A stretch of DNA of 64,000 bases, taken from Larix kaempferi (taxonomy: Eukaryota; Streptophyta; Pinopsida; Pinales; Pinaceae). The stretch covers positions 25,725,501 to 25,789,500 of the forward strand of contig BSBM01000370.1 in NCBI GenBank assembly GCA_027924585.1, written 5' to 3'. Made by a program: the position numbers and the translations under genes. Positions 47,241 to 59,088 of the stretch are shown here, piece after piece (within the stretch, counting starts at the first letter, position 1; each line of letters begins with the position of its first letter). Below the pieces are notes generated by a model. The model was not told the origin of the DNA. It worked only from the letters and a program-made list of their open reading frames with translations, and ran no database searches.

Positions 47241-47561
47241 AATTAAATACAATCTAGTTTGAAGGGTAGAAGAATACAAAGGCACTTAGATTTTACCTCA
47301 AAGAAATCTTTGTTTTCAAAAGAATTCTCATTATACAGTTCTTTCAGCACAAATAAGCAGAACAATATGGATGAATTATGTGCAACTCTGAGAACTGAAT
47401 AAGAGATTACTGATGTTAAACAAGATTCTCCATAATCTCCCAAAGAATTCCCTTGGAGACCCTTGAAGCTGCTCGAAAAAAACAGATTGATGGAATCAGG
47501 GTTGATAAAAATAGCATCGCTTGTACTATTAATTGTCCCAAAAACTTTCCACGCCCCTTTC

Positions 47562-49887
47562 CTATGAAAGTGAGATGGGCTTTTGTGAATTGTCTTTGAT
47601 TTTCTTCCTTTGGCTGCCTTTAACTTTAGATGGCTTCTGGTCACTGATGGCTGGTTTGACAACAGGTGTGACCATTGAACTCTGAAGATTTGCAATAGCA
47701 GGCATCGTCGTTGTAGCTGAACGCTGTAGTCCAGTCTGAACATATTAAGAGAATAAAATAGTTGGCATCATATTTCAGTCAACAGAAATAAAATCTGTGT
47801 TAATTAAATAGATAAATATGTTTGCATATAGTCTTACTATTTCAGTTGATGTACAGGCATCTGATGGCGGAAATAGCTGCAATTCTGTCGATTCATGTCT
47901 TGCAGGTTGTGTGGCCAATAACCTCTTAAGCATTGTAATAGCAGACATCGTCCTTATATTTGAACGCTGTCGTCTAGTCTGAACATATCAACATAAGAGA
48001 ATAAACAGTTAGCATCACATTTCAGTCAACAGAAATAAAAGTTGTGTTAATTAAATAGAAAATAAATTTTCATGTAGTCAAACCATTTCAGCTGAGCTAC
48101 AAGCATCTGATGATGACGGAAATAGCTGCAACAATTCACGTCTTACAGGCCCATCTTCAACATTAGGTGTGGCCAATGACCTATGAGGCACTGGGACAGC
48201 TGTCAGTATCCCCATATTTTCAGCATTAGGTGTGGCCAATGACCTATGAAGCACCGGGAGAGCTGTCAGCATCCGCATATCTTCAACATTAGGTGTGGCC
48301 AATGACCTGTGAGGCACTGGGAGAGCTGTCAGTATCCCCATATCTTCAACATTAGGTGTGGCCAATGACCTATGAGGCACTGGGAGAGCTGTCAGTATCC
48401 CCACATCTGAAGGCTGTGGTATAGTCTGAACATAGAACATAAGAGACTAAAAAAGTTAGCATCGCATTCTCGTCAACGAAGTTAAATGTTGTGCTAAACA
48501 ATTAGATGTATATTTTTCCATGAACTCTCACCATTTCAGGTAAGGGACAGTCATATGTTGACGAAAATGTCTGCATCCCAGTCAATTCATGTCTTCCAGA
48601 CTTGTCTTCAATAGCCAGCGCTTCAGCTGGTTCATTGGGTATTTTGGAAATGGTAATGCTTTTATCACCGTATTCTGGGGATACCAATAGATCTGCTTTG
48701 ATTTTCTTTTTTCGGCCATCTTTAACTTTAGATGGCTTTTGAGCACTGACCAACCCATTATTTTCAAGATCTCTCTTCTTGTTAGCTTGTTCAAGAGCAT
48801 GTGTGACAACCATTTCAGGGGAGGTATGGTGAGTTGTTGACATCAATGGTTGCAGCCCAGTCAATTCATGTCTTGCAGGCTTGTCTGCACGATGCTTCTC
48901 ATGATCCTTTTCTGTAAAAAATTGGTATTTGCGCTGCAAAAATCTGAAATTCCAGCATTATTTATCATTTGATTGAGAAACATTTAAAAAACCTTAAATC
49001 GATTGTCAAAAAAAACATCCATGAAAGAAAACTGAAAGACTTTTTGCCCATCAATCCACATGCATGCATGCATGCCTATGATTTTGCATGTAATGATTTC
49101 AATGACCATGGACACTCTTTAAATCACCCTCTACTGACAGATCCACCACAGTTACTGAAAGAAAAGGGTGTTGGCAGGGAGGGCAATGATAAAAATCCAT
49201 TAGTTCATTTCTGCTTACATGGTGAGTGTAAATTTAAAAGACTAAAGACCTAACTCCAAAGCCTAATGCTCCAAAAATAAAATGCAAAATTCAGTCTGTA
49301 TTCAATACTTTCCCTTCACTAAAACACCATGATGTTAAAGAAAACCATAATTTCTAAAACTAAAGCACAAACAATTTTCAGTAACAACATACTGTTTCTT
49401 GACATCTTAAGTCACAGCAACAGAGAAACCACCCCAAAAAAATGCTTTGAAACTCATATTCATTGATGTTCTGCACTATATCAATAGATGCCCTGCCACT
49501 TCACAATAGTAGAGAACACATGAAAAATACAATCAAAGCAAAAGACCCACTAACCTGACTTGTACCTGCAACCATTTCTTTTTATGGTTGCTTCTCCCAC
49601 TTTTTTGTTTCAATGCCCTGTAACGCTGAAACACATTGAAAAGACAAAAAAATACATATAAATCAATCAATCAGAATACCATGTACTGAAACAAAACAGA
49701 AATCACATATTGCTTGTCTAGCTCTGTGAAATTTGGATTGCAATGCAGACTCAATTGCCCATACACAAAACATGCATACCCGTTGGCGCTCCTTGTAATC
49801 CGCTTTCAGAGAAGAGTACTCCTTTTCCTTTCTCTTGACCGCTTCTTCCCATGACATACTCTCATCCATGAGCCTCTTCCTAGACAT
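47562..49887 (-). CDS. Six-exon gene of unknown function (copy B)
   Basis: The exons are 49780-49887, 49566-49625, 48532-48933, 48084-48425, 47838-47978 and 47562-47735, all GT-AG and phase 0, giving 408 residues to TAG. It lacks the 84-residue exon 4 of copy A, because 368 bp are missing between two homologous introns. The remaining 106-bp intron (48426-48531) is a hybrid with the donor of intron 3 and the acceptor of intron 4. Exon 5 gains one Ser codon. Exons 1 and 7 look identical to copy A. In exon 3 I count eight base differences, seven of them in codons that change the residue. The frame stays open, but constraint is not evident. The product is unrecognised. Confidence 0.65.
48154..48405 (-). 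repeat. 63-bp coding minisatellite in exon 5 (copy B)
   Basis: Four units are present, as in copy A. Variants are arranged differently: the GMLTALP and GILTALP types and the ATPNA variant sit at other unit positions, which suggests exchange between units after the duplication. Confidence 0.9.
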
Positions 49888-50399
49888 ATTAGAGTAATAA
49901 TAACAATACCCAATTGGCAATTGGGCACTCTATGAAGGCAGAGAGTGTCTCAGAGAGCTGCCTTCCCAGAGCACCGGGGTCGCAGGCTATGCCAAACCAG
50001 AGTATAAGAAAGCACAGCCTTGGATAAACAGGGGGCCTAAAACGGTGCGATACCAGAAAAGCAGTTATAGGACACCTTCAATTATGAAATTGAAGCGTCC
50101 CATGGGGGGTTTTATATGTGCCCCAATTGGCATTAGATTCAGTCGGCCAAGGAAACCAGGGAATTTGAATATAGGTGGTCTCAGTTTAATGAGTATTGGA
50201 TTATGTGTAATTTCAATGGAAGGAAGGAGCCGAAGGATTGCAAGAACCCATGTGCTTCGGTAGAGATTAATTGCGCGCGCGGGGATCGACTTGGGGATTC
50301 GCGCCTTGAATGGTTTGGGCAGTTGTTCGGCGTGGGAAAGCATGGGTTGGCTTCGTCCAGGAATACGGGGGATGGCCATTGTGGGTTCCATTTTCATCA
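49888..50399. promoter_or_regulatory. Upstream region of the copy B gene
   Basis: This is the counterpart of 18800-19243, GC-richer than its flanks. At 50383 it joins directly to sequence that lies 494 bp further away in copy A, so the two genes differ in what lies about 500 bp upstream of the start codon. No promoter element can be named with confidence. Confidence 0.35.
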
Positions 50400-51642
50400 A
50401 AATTTGAACTTAGAATATTAATACATAATGCTCTTTCTTAATGAGTCTTTTTATTATAATTATTATTATTTTTAAAGATAGTATTTTTAACGTGAAAACT
50501 AGTAAAAATTATAGTTTTTTTTTTTTAAATAAATTTCCAATTTATTTTTTAAATAATGAATTAATTAAATTAGTCTTAAATTCTGATTTATTAAGTATTG
50601 AGAGGGATTTAATTTTTTGAGGTGTAATTTTTTTTTACATATATAACATTTAAGATAAACAAATTTACACGTTAATAACTTGGATCCATCTCAGTGATTA
50701 ATAAATACAGGTTTAAGATGGATGTATGTTGGTTTTATTTTTTATTATTTATTTTATGAATAGATATAATTTTCTTAACTAAATTTTATTTTTAATAATT
50801 ATGCAAATGAAGTTTTTTAATTACTTTTTATTTTTGGGAATCCTCCATACTTAACTGTAAAGCACCACTCTTGATGCATATCACCCAAAAATATTATTTT
50901 TCATATTGTAAATTAATTGAGCATTCTATTATAATATTGCAAAGATTTGTAGTTTGATGTTTGCCTTCCTTTCTTTTACATTTAACAAAATAACAAATTA
51001 ATTGAGTAAACTAATAACATAGTATTTTTCAAAATAAATCATTTCATCGAGAGTAATCTCTATAGCCGAGTGTGGGGAGGTGTTGTTTACCAAAAATAAA
51101 AAATAATTAAAAAAATTATGTGGGCTTATAAAATTAAAAATTAAAACCAAATAAAAAATAATTAAAAAAATCCATGTCTATTCATAAAATAAGAAAATTA
51201 AAAGGAGCATAGGTCCATTTTAAATTTGGATCTATCAAGTACCAAGAGAAAAAAGTTTAACATAAAAAATGGTTACACTCTAAGAAATTGAAATCCAGAT
51301 CTATCAACAATAAGAAAGATCAAATTTCTTCACGCACCTAAATTTTGTCTAAACAGATAAAAAATCTAATATAAAAAAAATTTGTTGCTTAAGAAATTGA
51401 ATCCCCTTATATCCTATTTAAGATAGATCTATGTTAATAATTAAAAATTTTAGATTTTTCAAAATAAAACAACAAACTATTTTACCTTCACACTAAACTA
51501 ATCTTAATTCATCAAAACATGTTTTCTTTGTATTTATTGCCCTTATTCTTTAATGAGTATTGAAAATCTCATCTCCACCATGTGTTTTAAAAATATTTTT
51601 AATATTTAGTCCTACAAATAAATTCTTTGAATAACCATAGAT
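50400..51642. repeat. AT-rich tail of copy B
   Basis: Loose similarity to 19740-20600 is seen at GAGAGGGATTTAATTTTTTGAGG (50609-50631), CATACTTAACTGTAAAGCACC (about 50847) and GGGGAGGTGTTGTTTACC (about 51074). Similarity fades after about 51350. No coding sequence is seen. Confidence 0.55.
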
Positions 51643-51704
51643 AATTGAAGGTTATGTGCATATTCAGTGAGTTAATTGAAGGTTATGTGCATATTCAGTG
51701 AGTG
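51643..51704. repeat. 31-bp tandem duplication
   Basis: Two units starting AATTGAAGGTTATGTGCATA lie at 51643 and 51674 and are nearly identical. Confidence 0.93.
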
Positions 51705-51719
51705 TCCGCATTCCGAAGA

Positions 51720-52162
51720 AATACACAATGATATTGGAAAACCAATTTTAAGCAAAATGCCATGAAATAATATATTTGATTGGAGAATGGATAGATATAA
51801 ATAATTTCGAGTAAGAGATGTATAAATATTTTTTTTGATGTATTGTTGTTTAGACTAATTCAATTTTCAATTAAACAAATCTCCATTAAAGTGGTTTTGC
51901 TGGAGTGATACTAAATAATAGAATCATTTGCTTAGTTTGAAATACATAATGATATTGGAAAGCCAATTTTAAACAAAATGCCATGAAATAATATATTTGA
52001 TTAGAGAATCGATAGATATAAATAATTTCGAGTAGGAGATGTATAAATATCTTCCTTTGATGTATCATTGTTTGGACTAATTCAGCTTTCGATTAAACAA
52101 ACCTCCATTAAAGTTGTTTTGCTGGAGTGATACTAAATAATAGAATCACTTGCTTAGTTGGA
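51720..52162. repeat. 221-bp tandem duplication
   Basis: Two units start at about 51721 (ATACACAATGATATTGG) and 51942 (ATACATAATGATATTGG), and each ends with GAATCAxTTGCTTAGTT. They differ by scattered substitutions, so the duplication is not very recent. It is AT-rich and non-coding. Confidence 0.92.
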
Positions 52163-52235
52163 TGTGTTGATTTTTCATGGATGCAACAAATATACTTAAC
52201 ACAACAGAAAAACATATAACGATAAAGTAAACCAT

Positions 52236-52254
52236 AACAACATATACATTATAG
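52236..52254. repeat. Left target-site duplication of the LINE
   Basis: AACAACATATACATTATAG is repeated exactly at 59070-59088, on the other side of the LINE and directly after its poly(A). The first one or two A could belong to the tail on the right side. Confidence 0.95.
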
Positions 52255-52565
52255 GATATACTCATGAAAAGAAATAATAAAAAAACATATTCCGCAAGCT
52301 TTTGAGGGATGAATGGATCTTGGAGCTCGCAGGGGTTTTGATTCATGGCCGAACCCTAGGTTGGCTGCCGGCGGCCGTTTTTTCTGTCAGGATGAGGCGT
52401 ATCAGCCTGACACTCGAAGTTTGCGAGGTGAAGTCCAACTCTACATTGAACACCGTGTACTCATGAGGGGTCTTGCTGTGAAAATCTTGGTTTGTGTTTA
52501 AGCCCTTGTGGTTTTGTTAATAATTTTGATAACTGTTTACTTTTTACTTTGGTCTTGCTACCGTC

Positions 52566-54566
52566 ATGGCTACCTATGATGACATGGTGGACTACGCCTT
52601 CGATCCATCGGATGAAATGCCCATCTGGACTCAGCCATTGGGTGCCGGGTGGCAGGATGGGGCTCAATCAGCTGCTGGCGGGGTGGAAGGTTTACCTGTT
52701 GCTGAGAACAACTCGGAGTTAGGGTTTTCACCTTCTGTTTTTCTTGCTAGTTCTCCTGGTTCTGGGTCGTTAAACGCTCCAACGGGTCGTATCCCATCGT
52801 CTTCACCTTTAACGGATACTGGGGCTTCACTCTGGTCATCAGAACAGGTTATTAATGCCATTGAGGTTTCAACGGAAGGAACGAAAGGGCCTATTATGGT
52901 ACGAGAAGGTTTTCAGGGAACTAGAAGGGTGGCCTTACCAACAACGGACTCATTTCCTGTATCGAACACAGTTGGGGCGAGGGAAGGTTCGAGGCAGGGT
53001 TTACTGGAATTACATGAACATCGTGGGTTTGCTAGCCCATGTGTGGGATTTGGTACCAGCTCCGAAGAATGGGGAGGCCCTTCATTGGATGATACTTCAC
53101 ATCAGGTGAAGAGAGGCAGAAAACGATGGCTAAAGCTGAGCAGGACCAAGTATAACTATGCTCTGGGGGAAGACATTGAGTGGAATCAATTGGTTACAAT
53201 GACCAGTATCACCTTGGTTGGTAAGGCATTGGGAAGATCCTTTTCACTGCGTACCATTGAGGCCTGGGTGGGAGAAAATTGGGCTGCAAAATTAGGTTAT
53301 TCCCCGGAAGTTGTGGAATTAACCCGCAACTGGTTTGCTTTCAATTTCCACAATGAGGCACATACTAAATGGGTTCTTAATTCCAACTAGAGCTGGGATC
53401 ATTGCCCGGTCATGATTAAGCCTTGGCATCCGATGTTTGATGCGAGCCGGGAACCACTGGATCTTGTCCCACTGTGGGTTTGACTCCCTGGTTTACCTCT
53501 CCATTACTGGTCGAAGAGGCATTTCAGAGGGATTGGTAACCTGATTGGCACCTATTTAGATGGAGATTATAGCTTTCTACAAACCCGTCAAAGGAAGATT
53601 GCCCGTATTTTAGTTAATTTGAACATCAGAGATGGGTTGGCACCGGATGTTACCCTCAGCTGGGGACCCTATGTTTATGTGCAGAAACTGGACTATGAAA
53701 ACGTTCCATTCAGATGCTGCCGTTGTCATGCTTATGGCCATCCGGTGGCTGAGTGTAAGATTCCTTTACGGAGGAAAAATGGAGGGACTCATAAATCTTA
53801 TATTGCTGTGGAGTCTACCCCGCCGACAGATGTTCCATTTTCTGGACCTTCTCATGATGTGGCTCTAGATGCGGATGAGGGACATGGAATCCTGCAGGAT
53901 AAGGAAGACCCACATGCCCATGCTCTTTCGGAACTTGGGGTTACTGCGGAAGGGGCTGACGGCATACAACAGGAACGGGTTTTGGATGTGCCAATTCTTG
54001 GACAGTCGGTACCTGGATCAACAGATATTGTGCTTGCTCAACCTGTTCCTGCCTCGGCACCAGGGTCATCCTCTGCGGGTATTACTCCATCCATTAACCC
54101 CCTCTCCTTACATTTTGTTTTAAAAAACTTTACTTTTGAAAATCCGGACTGGTTAGAGGATTTAAAAAATTTGAATATCTCCTCGGCTATGGATTTTGTG
54201 GAACCTACTTGTATTGTTTCTGACCTCCCTTCCTCTTCACATACCCTCCCCTCCACTCCTCATACTCAGCCGCCCCCCGGGGTGAGACTGCTTTACCTAC
54301 CTCCTGAAACTGATCCTGGCCCTATAGAAGGTCTTTCATCCTCCTCCCCTACTACCTCATCGGATTCTGGATACTTTCTTCGATCTCTCACAAAAGTTTC
54401 CCCGGGAGGTTTGGGTACTGGGGTGACTAAAATTGGAAAGGGCCGCGGCAGGAAATCACATCTTTCTAAGGCACAATCCAAGGCAAAGATGGATATGATT
54501 GAAGGCAAACAGGTGACTATTGATCGGGCGCTTAGAGCGGTGCGTGCCCAGAAGAGGGGTCGTTAA
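52566..54566 (+). pseudogene. LINE ORF1 (nucleic acid-binding protein), two stops
   Basis: The frame has 667 codons and two in-frame stops, TAG at 53388 and TGA at 53481. Residues 1-180 are low-complexity Ser/Gly/Pro. A domain like the plant DUF4283 type follows (about residues 195-360; GKALGRSFS, WFAFNFHNE, KPWHPMFD, LPGLPLHYW). A zinc knuckle C-x2-C-x4-H-x4-C lies at 53715-53756. The C-terminal third is Ser/Pro-rich and ends basic (AQKRGR). ORF1 protein would bind the LINE RNA. The start is the first ATG that leaves a full-length frame. Confidence 0.88.
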
Positions 54567-57500
54567 TGAAATTTATGTCCTTTAACTGTCGGGGTCTTGC
54601 TGGTCCCCATAAAAGATCAACGCTTCGTAGAGTGGTATCACTTGAACACCCGGATATCATTCTACTCCAGGAGACTATGGGTGCTGGTGAGGGTATAAAA
54701 ACATTACTTGAAAGTTGGTTTGGAGGATGGACCTTTGCTACCTTGGATGCTCGTGGTCGGTCTTGTGGCCAGGCTATTGGTTGGAATTCTTGTACGGTGC
54801 AGTGCCACAACCTCTGGGGTGTGGAAGCGGCTTGGGCATGACTTGCTCGTCTCTTGATTTTGGTGAACTCTTTACAGTGGTAAATGTATATGGACCGTAT
54901 TTGAATCGGGCACCTTTCTGGGATTCTCTTCTCTCGCATCCTTTGTTACAGGAAGGAAACCTGATCCTCGGAGGGGATTTAAATTTTTCTCTTGGCCCGG
55001 CAGAAGTTTGGGGTAGCAGGGCACGGCCAGACCCTTTGACAGATTTTTTCACTCATAAGCTGGTCACTAATAACTTTCTGGATATTGAACCTACTCTTCT
55101 AAAACCTACTTGGAGGAATAATAGGACTGGTGACAACAGGGTGGAGAAACGGTTGGACCGGTTTCTGGTGTCAGAACCTTTTGTGGATAGAAACTTTCTA
55201 CTGAGGCAGTGGGTAGGGTCGGGGGGCTCGTCTGACCACTTCCCTATTTTTTTGGAGATTCGTGACGGACCTTCTAAACCAGCTGGACCACTGAAGTTCA
55301 ATAAGATCTGGTTAAAGGATGAGACCTTTTTTGACCTGGTGAGATCCCTCTGGGTACCCTACAACCCAGGGGGGGGTCTCTCTGCTTCTTATCAGTTCTC
55401 TGCTAATATCAAAAAGATTAAAAGGCCAGTGAAGGTTTGGGCCCATGAAAAGATTTGTAGAGCTGATAGAGATCTGAAATTGATTGAATTGGAGCTTCAA
55501 TCTATTTATGATTCTGGCTCTGGGGGACTGGGCACTGTGGAAGGAAAAGCACACTTGATATCTCTGGAAGGTAGGAGATATTTGCTATTATTGGAAAAAG
55601 AGGAAACCTGGCATCTTAAAAGCAGGGCTTTGTGGCTATCGGCTGGGGATGAGAACACAAAATTTTTCCATGCATATGCAAAAGGTAGAAAGGCGTCTAA
55701 TACCATTTGGAGCCTGGAAGACTCTTTGGGGGATACTCAGACTTCTTTTGATAGTATGGCTGGGGTTGGGGTAAATCACTTCCAATCTCTCTTTAAAGCC
55801 CCTGCACAGGCTAATATATTGGAGATTGTCAGAATGGCACAATTTTTCCTTGGTTTGTGGATGAGGAAGACAATCACTCATTGATGGCTATTGTTACAGA
55901 AGAGGAGCTGAAGGGAGTGTTACAGAGTTTTCAAAAAGACAAAAGTCCGGGGCCTGATGGATGGACTGTTGAATTCCTGATAGCACTATTTGAACTTATT
56001 GGGAATGATCTTCTTCAGATGGTGGAAGACACTAGAATCTCTGGGCGGATCCCAGCTGCCCTAAACTCCACCTTTCTAGCCCTAATACCTAAAACTGACA
56101 ATTCTTCCTCTCTAAGTGATTTCAGACCCATCTCTTTGTGTAATTGTGTATATAAGGTGGTGTAAAAAATTATTGCCAGGCGGCTAAAAATTATTCTGTC
56201 CAATCATATTTCTGAGGAACAATTTGGATTCCTGGAAGGACGACAAATCCATGAGGCGATTGGAGTAGCTCAAGAAGGCACACATAGTATGAAAACAAAG
56301 AAAATCAAAGGAGCTATAATCAAGATTGATCTGTCAAAAGATTATGACAAGGTGAGTTGGATGTATATTCATTTACTTCTTACACACCTGGGTTTTGCTG
56401 TGGATTTTATTAGGTGGATTATGAGCTGTATATCTACGGTATCTTTTGCGGTACTCATCAATGGTGCAGCATCTTCCTTCTTTCAGTTTGAAAGAGGACT
56501 ACGTCAGGGTTGCCCATTATCACCTTTACTGTTCCTGTTAGTTGCTGAAGGGCTAAGTAGAGCACTGAAGAAGGCCTGTTGGGATGGCACCCTTCAGGGG
56601 ATACAAGTGGCTCCAGATTTACATATCACACATCTGCTTTTCGTGGATGATATACTCATCTTCTATTCTGGGTCGGCTAGGGATATGGAAACTCTCCAGG
56701 ACATCTTTCAACTTTTCTATCGAGCTATGGGTATGGAGATCAATGACAGGAAATCTACTATAACGACTCACCTACTTAGGGAATGTGAGATTTCGGCTAT
56801 TCGAAGGATCTTCCCCTATACTTTTTTACATCTTGATGACGGTTTCTGCTACCTTGGGTATCACTTAAAACCTAATGCATATACCAAACGGGATTGGCAC
56901 TGGCTTATTGAAAAATTTCACAAACGTTTGAAGGTATGGAGTCACAGGTGGCTTTCTAGAGCTGGAAGGCTGGTCCTGGTGAAATCTGTTTTAGAGGCCA
57001 TACCGGTGTACTGGATGTCCCTCACCTGGATTCCCAAAGGGATGCTGGAAAAAGATAGGAACCTGTGCTTTCGTTTTCTGTGGAGTGGTAAAGGAGACTT
57101 TGTTTCCCCATGGGTCCGTTGGCAGAAAATCGCTATCCCTAAATCCTTGGGGGGATGGGGACTTAAGAACATTCATCTCTTTTCAAAAGCACTGGCGGCG
57201 AAAGGGGTTTGGCGACTGCTAAAATCTGAAAGCCTCTGGACAAGAGTTGTCATACAGAAATACATTGCCCCTGTATCTGTAATGGACTGGGTTCGGGCTA
57301 CGAATAAGTCTCTTATTGGTTGCTATGTTATCTGGAAAGCAGTTATCAAATCTTTTTCTGTGATTGGAGATCTTCTAACTTGGAATATTGGGAATGGACA
57401 GGCTGTTCGTGTTGGGGTAGATCCTTGGTATGGGAGTGCTGGTAGACACATCTTATCAGCTGATCTGATTACATCTCTTCGGGATATTGGAATAACTAAT

Positions 57501-58718
57501 TTATCCCAACTCGCAATTCATGATCGGACCAATCGATGGAATCAGTCGTGGATTGGTGCAGATACTTTGGCACTATCTGTGGAGGAACAGGGGGAATTGA
57601 GAACATATCTCCGAGCACTTATCTGCTCTCATATACACATTCGTGACAGGGAGGACTGTGTGGTATGGGAAGGGGCTCCAAATGGAAGGTACACACCAAG
57701 GAATGGCTACATCAGTCTAAGCCACTTGATAAACCCACGAGAGTTGGTGTGGTGGTGGAAATCCATATGGAGGATACACTGCCCATTGAAACATCGTATA
57801 TTCATGTGGAATGTCCTTGAAAATTCCATACCTAGCTGGGATTTCTTACAGCGCAAGAATAGGGCGGGGTCGGGGTGGTGCACTCTGTGCAAAACAAACG
57901 AGGAAACTTGTCTACACTTATTCCTACATTGTCCATACGTGGTGCAGGTATGGGCAGAATGCTCCAGATTATCAGATACCATGTTTAATTGGGAGGGGGA
58001 TACAATCCTTTTGGCTTGGGCTCAGTGGTTTAGGGACCCTATTGGCATGTCCTACATAAATCTTCCTTTATTGGTGGCATGGGGCATCTGGTTGGCACAG
58101 AACGACATGATCTTCAATGAAAAACCCTGTACACCGGTGGTCTCTGCTGTACAGATCTGTGGATTTTTAAAAGCCTACCCTCATCACATCAAAGTTGCAA
58201 AACAACGAGATGTCCTTGCTCTTGAAATCGACGATACTATTCCTTGGGGATTCTACGATGGCTCTGCATTGGATTACAACTGTGGGGGTGGGGCTGTACT
58301 ACATATATCTTGAACCCACTCATACCAACTTTTTTGGGGACTGGGGGAGGGTGGAAACAATTATGCTGAATTAATGAGCCTAAAGCTGCTTCTCATGTTT
58401 TCTAGGGAGAATGACTGTCAACAGATAAATGGGTATGGAGACTCTATGAATGTCACAAACTGGACAATTGGCACTCAACTTTGCAGTGATATCAGACTTG
58501 GAAATATACTACAGGACATCCTGGAACTAAAATTGTCATTTTTACATTTTGCTTGCAGACATATATTCAGGGAGAACAACAAGGAGGCGGACCAGGATTC
58601 TAAGATTGGCAGGGACATGGCAATGGGGCTGTGGAAAATAAAGGAACATCGAAATGGGACGATCTATGAATACTACCATAGACCTTTTATGGACATACTG
58701 ACTATACAGGAACAGTAG
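54566..58718 (+). pseudogene. LINE ORF2: endonuclease, RT, zinc region, RNase H; broken
   Basis: The start ATG overlaps the ORF1 stop in TAATG. The endonuclease part (54566 to about 55270) has NCRGL, LQET, GGDLNF and SDH, the expected catalytic positions. The reverse transcriptase (about 55900-56880) has KSPGPDG, LRQGCPLSP and the catalytic FVDD at 56640-56651. A zinc-finger-like region of plant RTs follows (about 57740-57960; WCTLC, HLFLHC). The last part is an RNase H (FYDGSA, NNYAELMSL, GDS) at about 58240-58600. Breaks: frameshifts near 54840 and 55845, TAA at 56163, TGA at 58311. Repairing none of these is needed to identify it. Confidence 0.9.
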
Positions 58719-59061
58719 GAACAGTAGCTGGAAAATGTAGTGATGATAATATATACTATGGAACTGATATTACTTTTTGGTTTTTTGTTGAAAGGCTGAG
58801 CCTTTTCCAAACTGTTTATTTTTTTGGAGAAATTAGGAGGCTCGGGGAGCCACCTGGCATATAGATGTTTTCTGCCATATTTTGTGTGATGTTACTTACT
58901 GATTTGGCCATATTTTTGGCGAGATTGAACTTACTGGACTGATGTACTGAAGTCTTTTTGTAATGGTTTTTCGTCCTTCAATGGATAACCGCATGCTATA
59001 TGCATATTCATAATGTAATTTTTTCACCTCTGCTGAAATAAAATTACGCTTTTTTTCTTGG
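58719..59061 (+). other. LINE 3' untranslated region
   Basis: The stretch is T-rich and non-coding, ends CTGAAATAAAATTACG followed by a T run, TTGG and the poly(A). AATAAA at about 59036 is a usable polyadenylation signal. Confidence 0.75.
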
Positions 59062-59069
59062 AAAAAAAA

Positions 59070-59088
59070 AACAACATATACATTATAG
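59070..59088. repeat. Right target-site duplication of the LINE
   Basis: This is an exact copy of 52236-52254, directly after the poly(A) run. Confidence 0.95.

Larger units (their letters stand above)
27210..51350. repeat. Segmental duplication, copy B
   Basis: This tract is the direct-orientation partner of 1-20600. Its true left edge may lie before 27210, because the partner of 26760-27209 would fall outside the window. The offset is about 27.2 kb at the left end, about 31.5 kb after the 4.3-kb LTR insertion, and about 31.1 kb after the loss of one exon unit of the minus-strand gene. The last kilobase (50400-51350) matches 19740-20600 only loosely, with many indels. The two copies are separated by about 6 kb of unrelated sequence. 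Confidence 0.92.
52255..59069 (+). mobile_element. Near full-length plant L1-type LINE
   Basis: The element is about 6.8 kb: a 5' region of about 310 bp, ORF1 (52566-54566), ORF2 (54566-58718), a 3' region of about 340 bp and a short poly(A) from 59062. An exact 19-bp target duplication flanks it, as expected of target-primed insertion. Both frames carry a few breaks, so this copy is dead. The insertion split an older repeat whose right half starts ACACCATGATTT at 59089. Confidence 0.95.
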
